Assembly (NCBI RefSeq): GCF_014197535.1
Contig: NZ_JACIFV010000019.1
Span: 53,154 to 117,153, forward strand
Source of the DNA: Rhizobium aethiopicum
GTDB taxonomy: Bacteria; Pseudomonadota; Alphaproteobacteria; Rhizobiales; Rhizobiaceae
DNA length: 64,000 nt
Direction of reading: 5' to 3'
Shown here: positions 63,878 to 64,000 of the stretch, in pieces
Position numbering within the stretch: position 1 is the stretch's first letter
Layout of the letters: each line of letters starts with the position of its first letter
The notes under the pieces: model-generated
Databases searched by the model: none
What the model saw: the letters and a program-made list of their open reading frames with translations, nothing else
Told to the model about the DNA's origin: nothing
Program-made: the position numbers and the translations under genes

Positions 63878-63947
63878 ACTCCCACGTCATCAAACGCGGG
63901 GAGAATGACATTCCAACTTTGCAGAAACAGGACACTTTAACTTTGCG
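63876..63947 (+). mobile_element. Terminal end of the ISNCY-like element (right boundary of the island)
   Basis: Lies just upstream of the transposase start and ends in CTTTAACTTTGCG. It is repeated in the same orientation at 41071-41142. Direct orientation of two ends of one element type, 22.8 kb apart, would allow recombination that removes or circularises the segment between. Confidence 0.82.
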
Positions 63948-64000
63948 GCTACAAACAATGTCAAAGCTGATTAGGAATGCGACTCTGCCAACCGATTAGA

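Overview
The window is high-GC DNA from an alphaproteobacterium, most likely a Rhizobium of the etli/leguminosarum group. The pointers are a thiMED cluster behind a TPP riboswitch, an ansPAB asparagine locus whose asparaginase carries the unusual active-site residues of the R. etli enzyme, a choline-sulfatase/LysR pair, and dense ABC-transporter operons. I see no rRNA, tRNA or CRISPR array. Much of it looks like accessory DNA devoted to scavenging plant and soil compounds.

Layout: 1-5 kb holds the end of a sugar-phosphate isomerase gene, choline sulfatase with a divergent LysR regulator, a small membrane protein, an HpcH/HpaI-type aldolase and a spermidine-synthase-like protein. 5-12 kb (minus strand) is an operon of acetyltransferase, NagZ-type beta-N-acetylhexosaminidase and a complete Opp-type ABC importer, probably for amino-sugar oligomers or muropeptides. 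12-15 kb is a palindromic repeat, thiD, thiE, thiM with the TPP riboswitch, and a DUF1349 gene. 15.6-23.8 kb is a second Opp-type importer interleaved with a RidA protein, a SelA-like PLP enzyme and a bicupin resembling ureidoglycine aminohydrolase. 23.8-29.7 kb has two tandem paralogous GntR regulators followed by ansP, ansA and ansB. 29.8-31.5 kb is a TauD-type dioxygenase divergent from an AhpD-like gene.

31.5-40.1 kb is a compact fructan-derivative cassette: LacI regulator, sugar ABC importer, GH91 enzyme without a signal peptide, and GH32 fructosidase. I read it as import and intracellular breakdown of difructose anhydride or inulo-oligosaccharides. Three helically phased operators overlap its promoter.

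41.1-63.9 kb is bounded by two directly repeated 72-bp ends of one insertion sequence and looks like an acquired island for aromatic catabolism. A long operon (extradiol dioxygenase, FAH-family hydrolase, FAD aromatic hydroxylase, ThDP enzyme, two short-chain dehydrogenases, VOC protein, five-gene branched-chain-type ABC importer) lies between an intact IclR gene with a broken stilbene-oxygenase copy on the left and a broken IclR copy with an intact stilbene oxygenase on the right. The right part adds a TetR regulator, aldehyde dehydrogenase, MFS permease and an outer-membrane protein, suggesting cleavage of a hydroxystilbene-like substrate to aromatic aldehydes and their oxidation. The true substrates are inferred, not proven.
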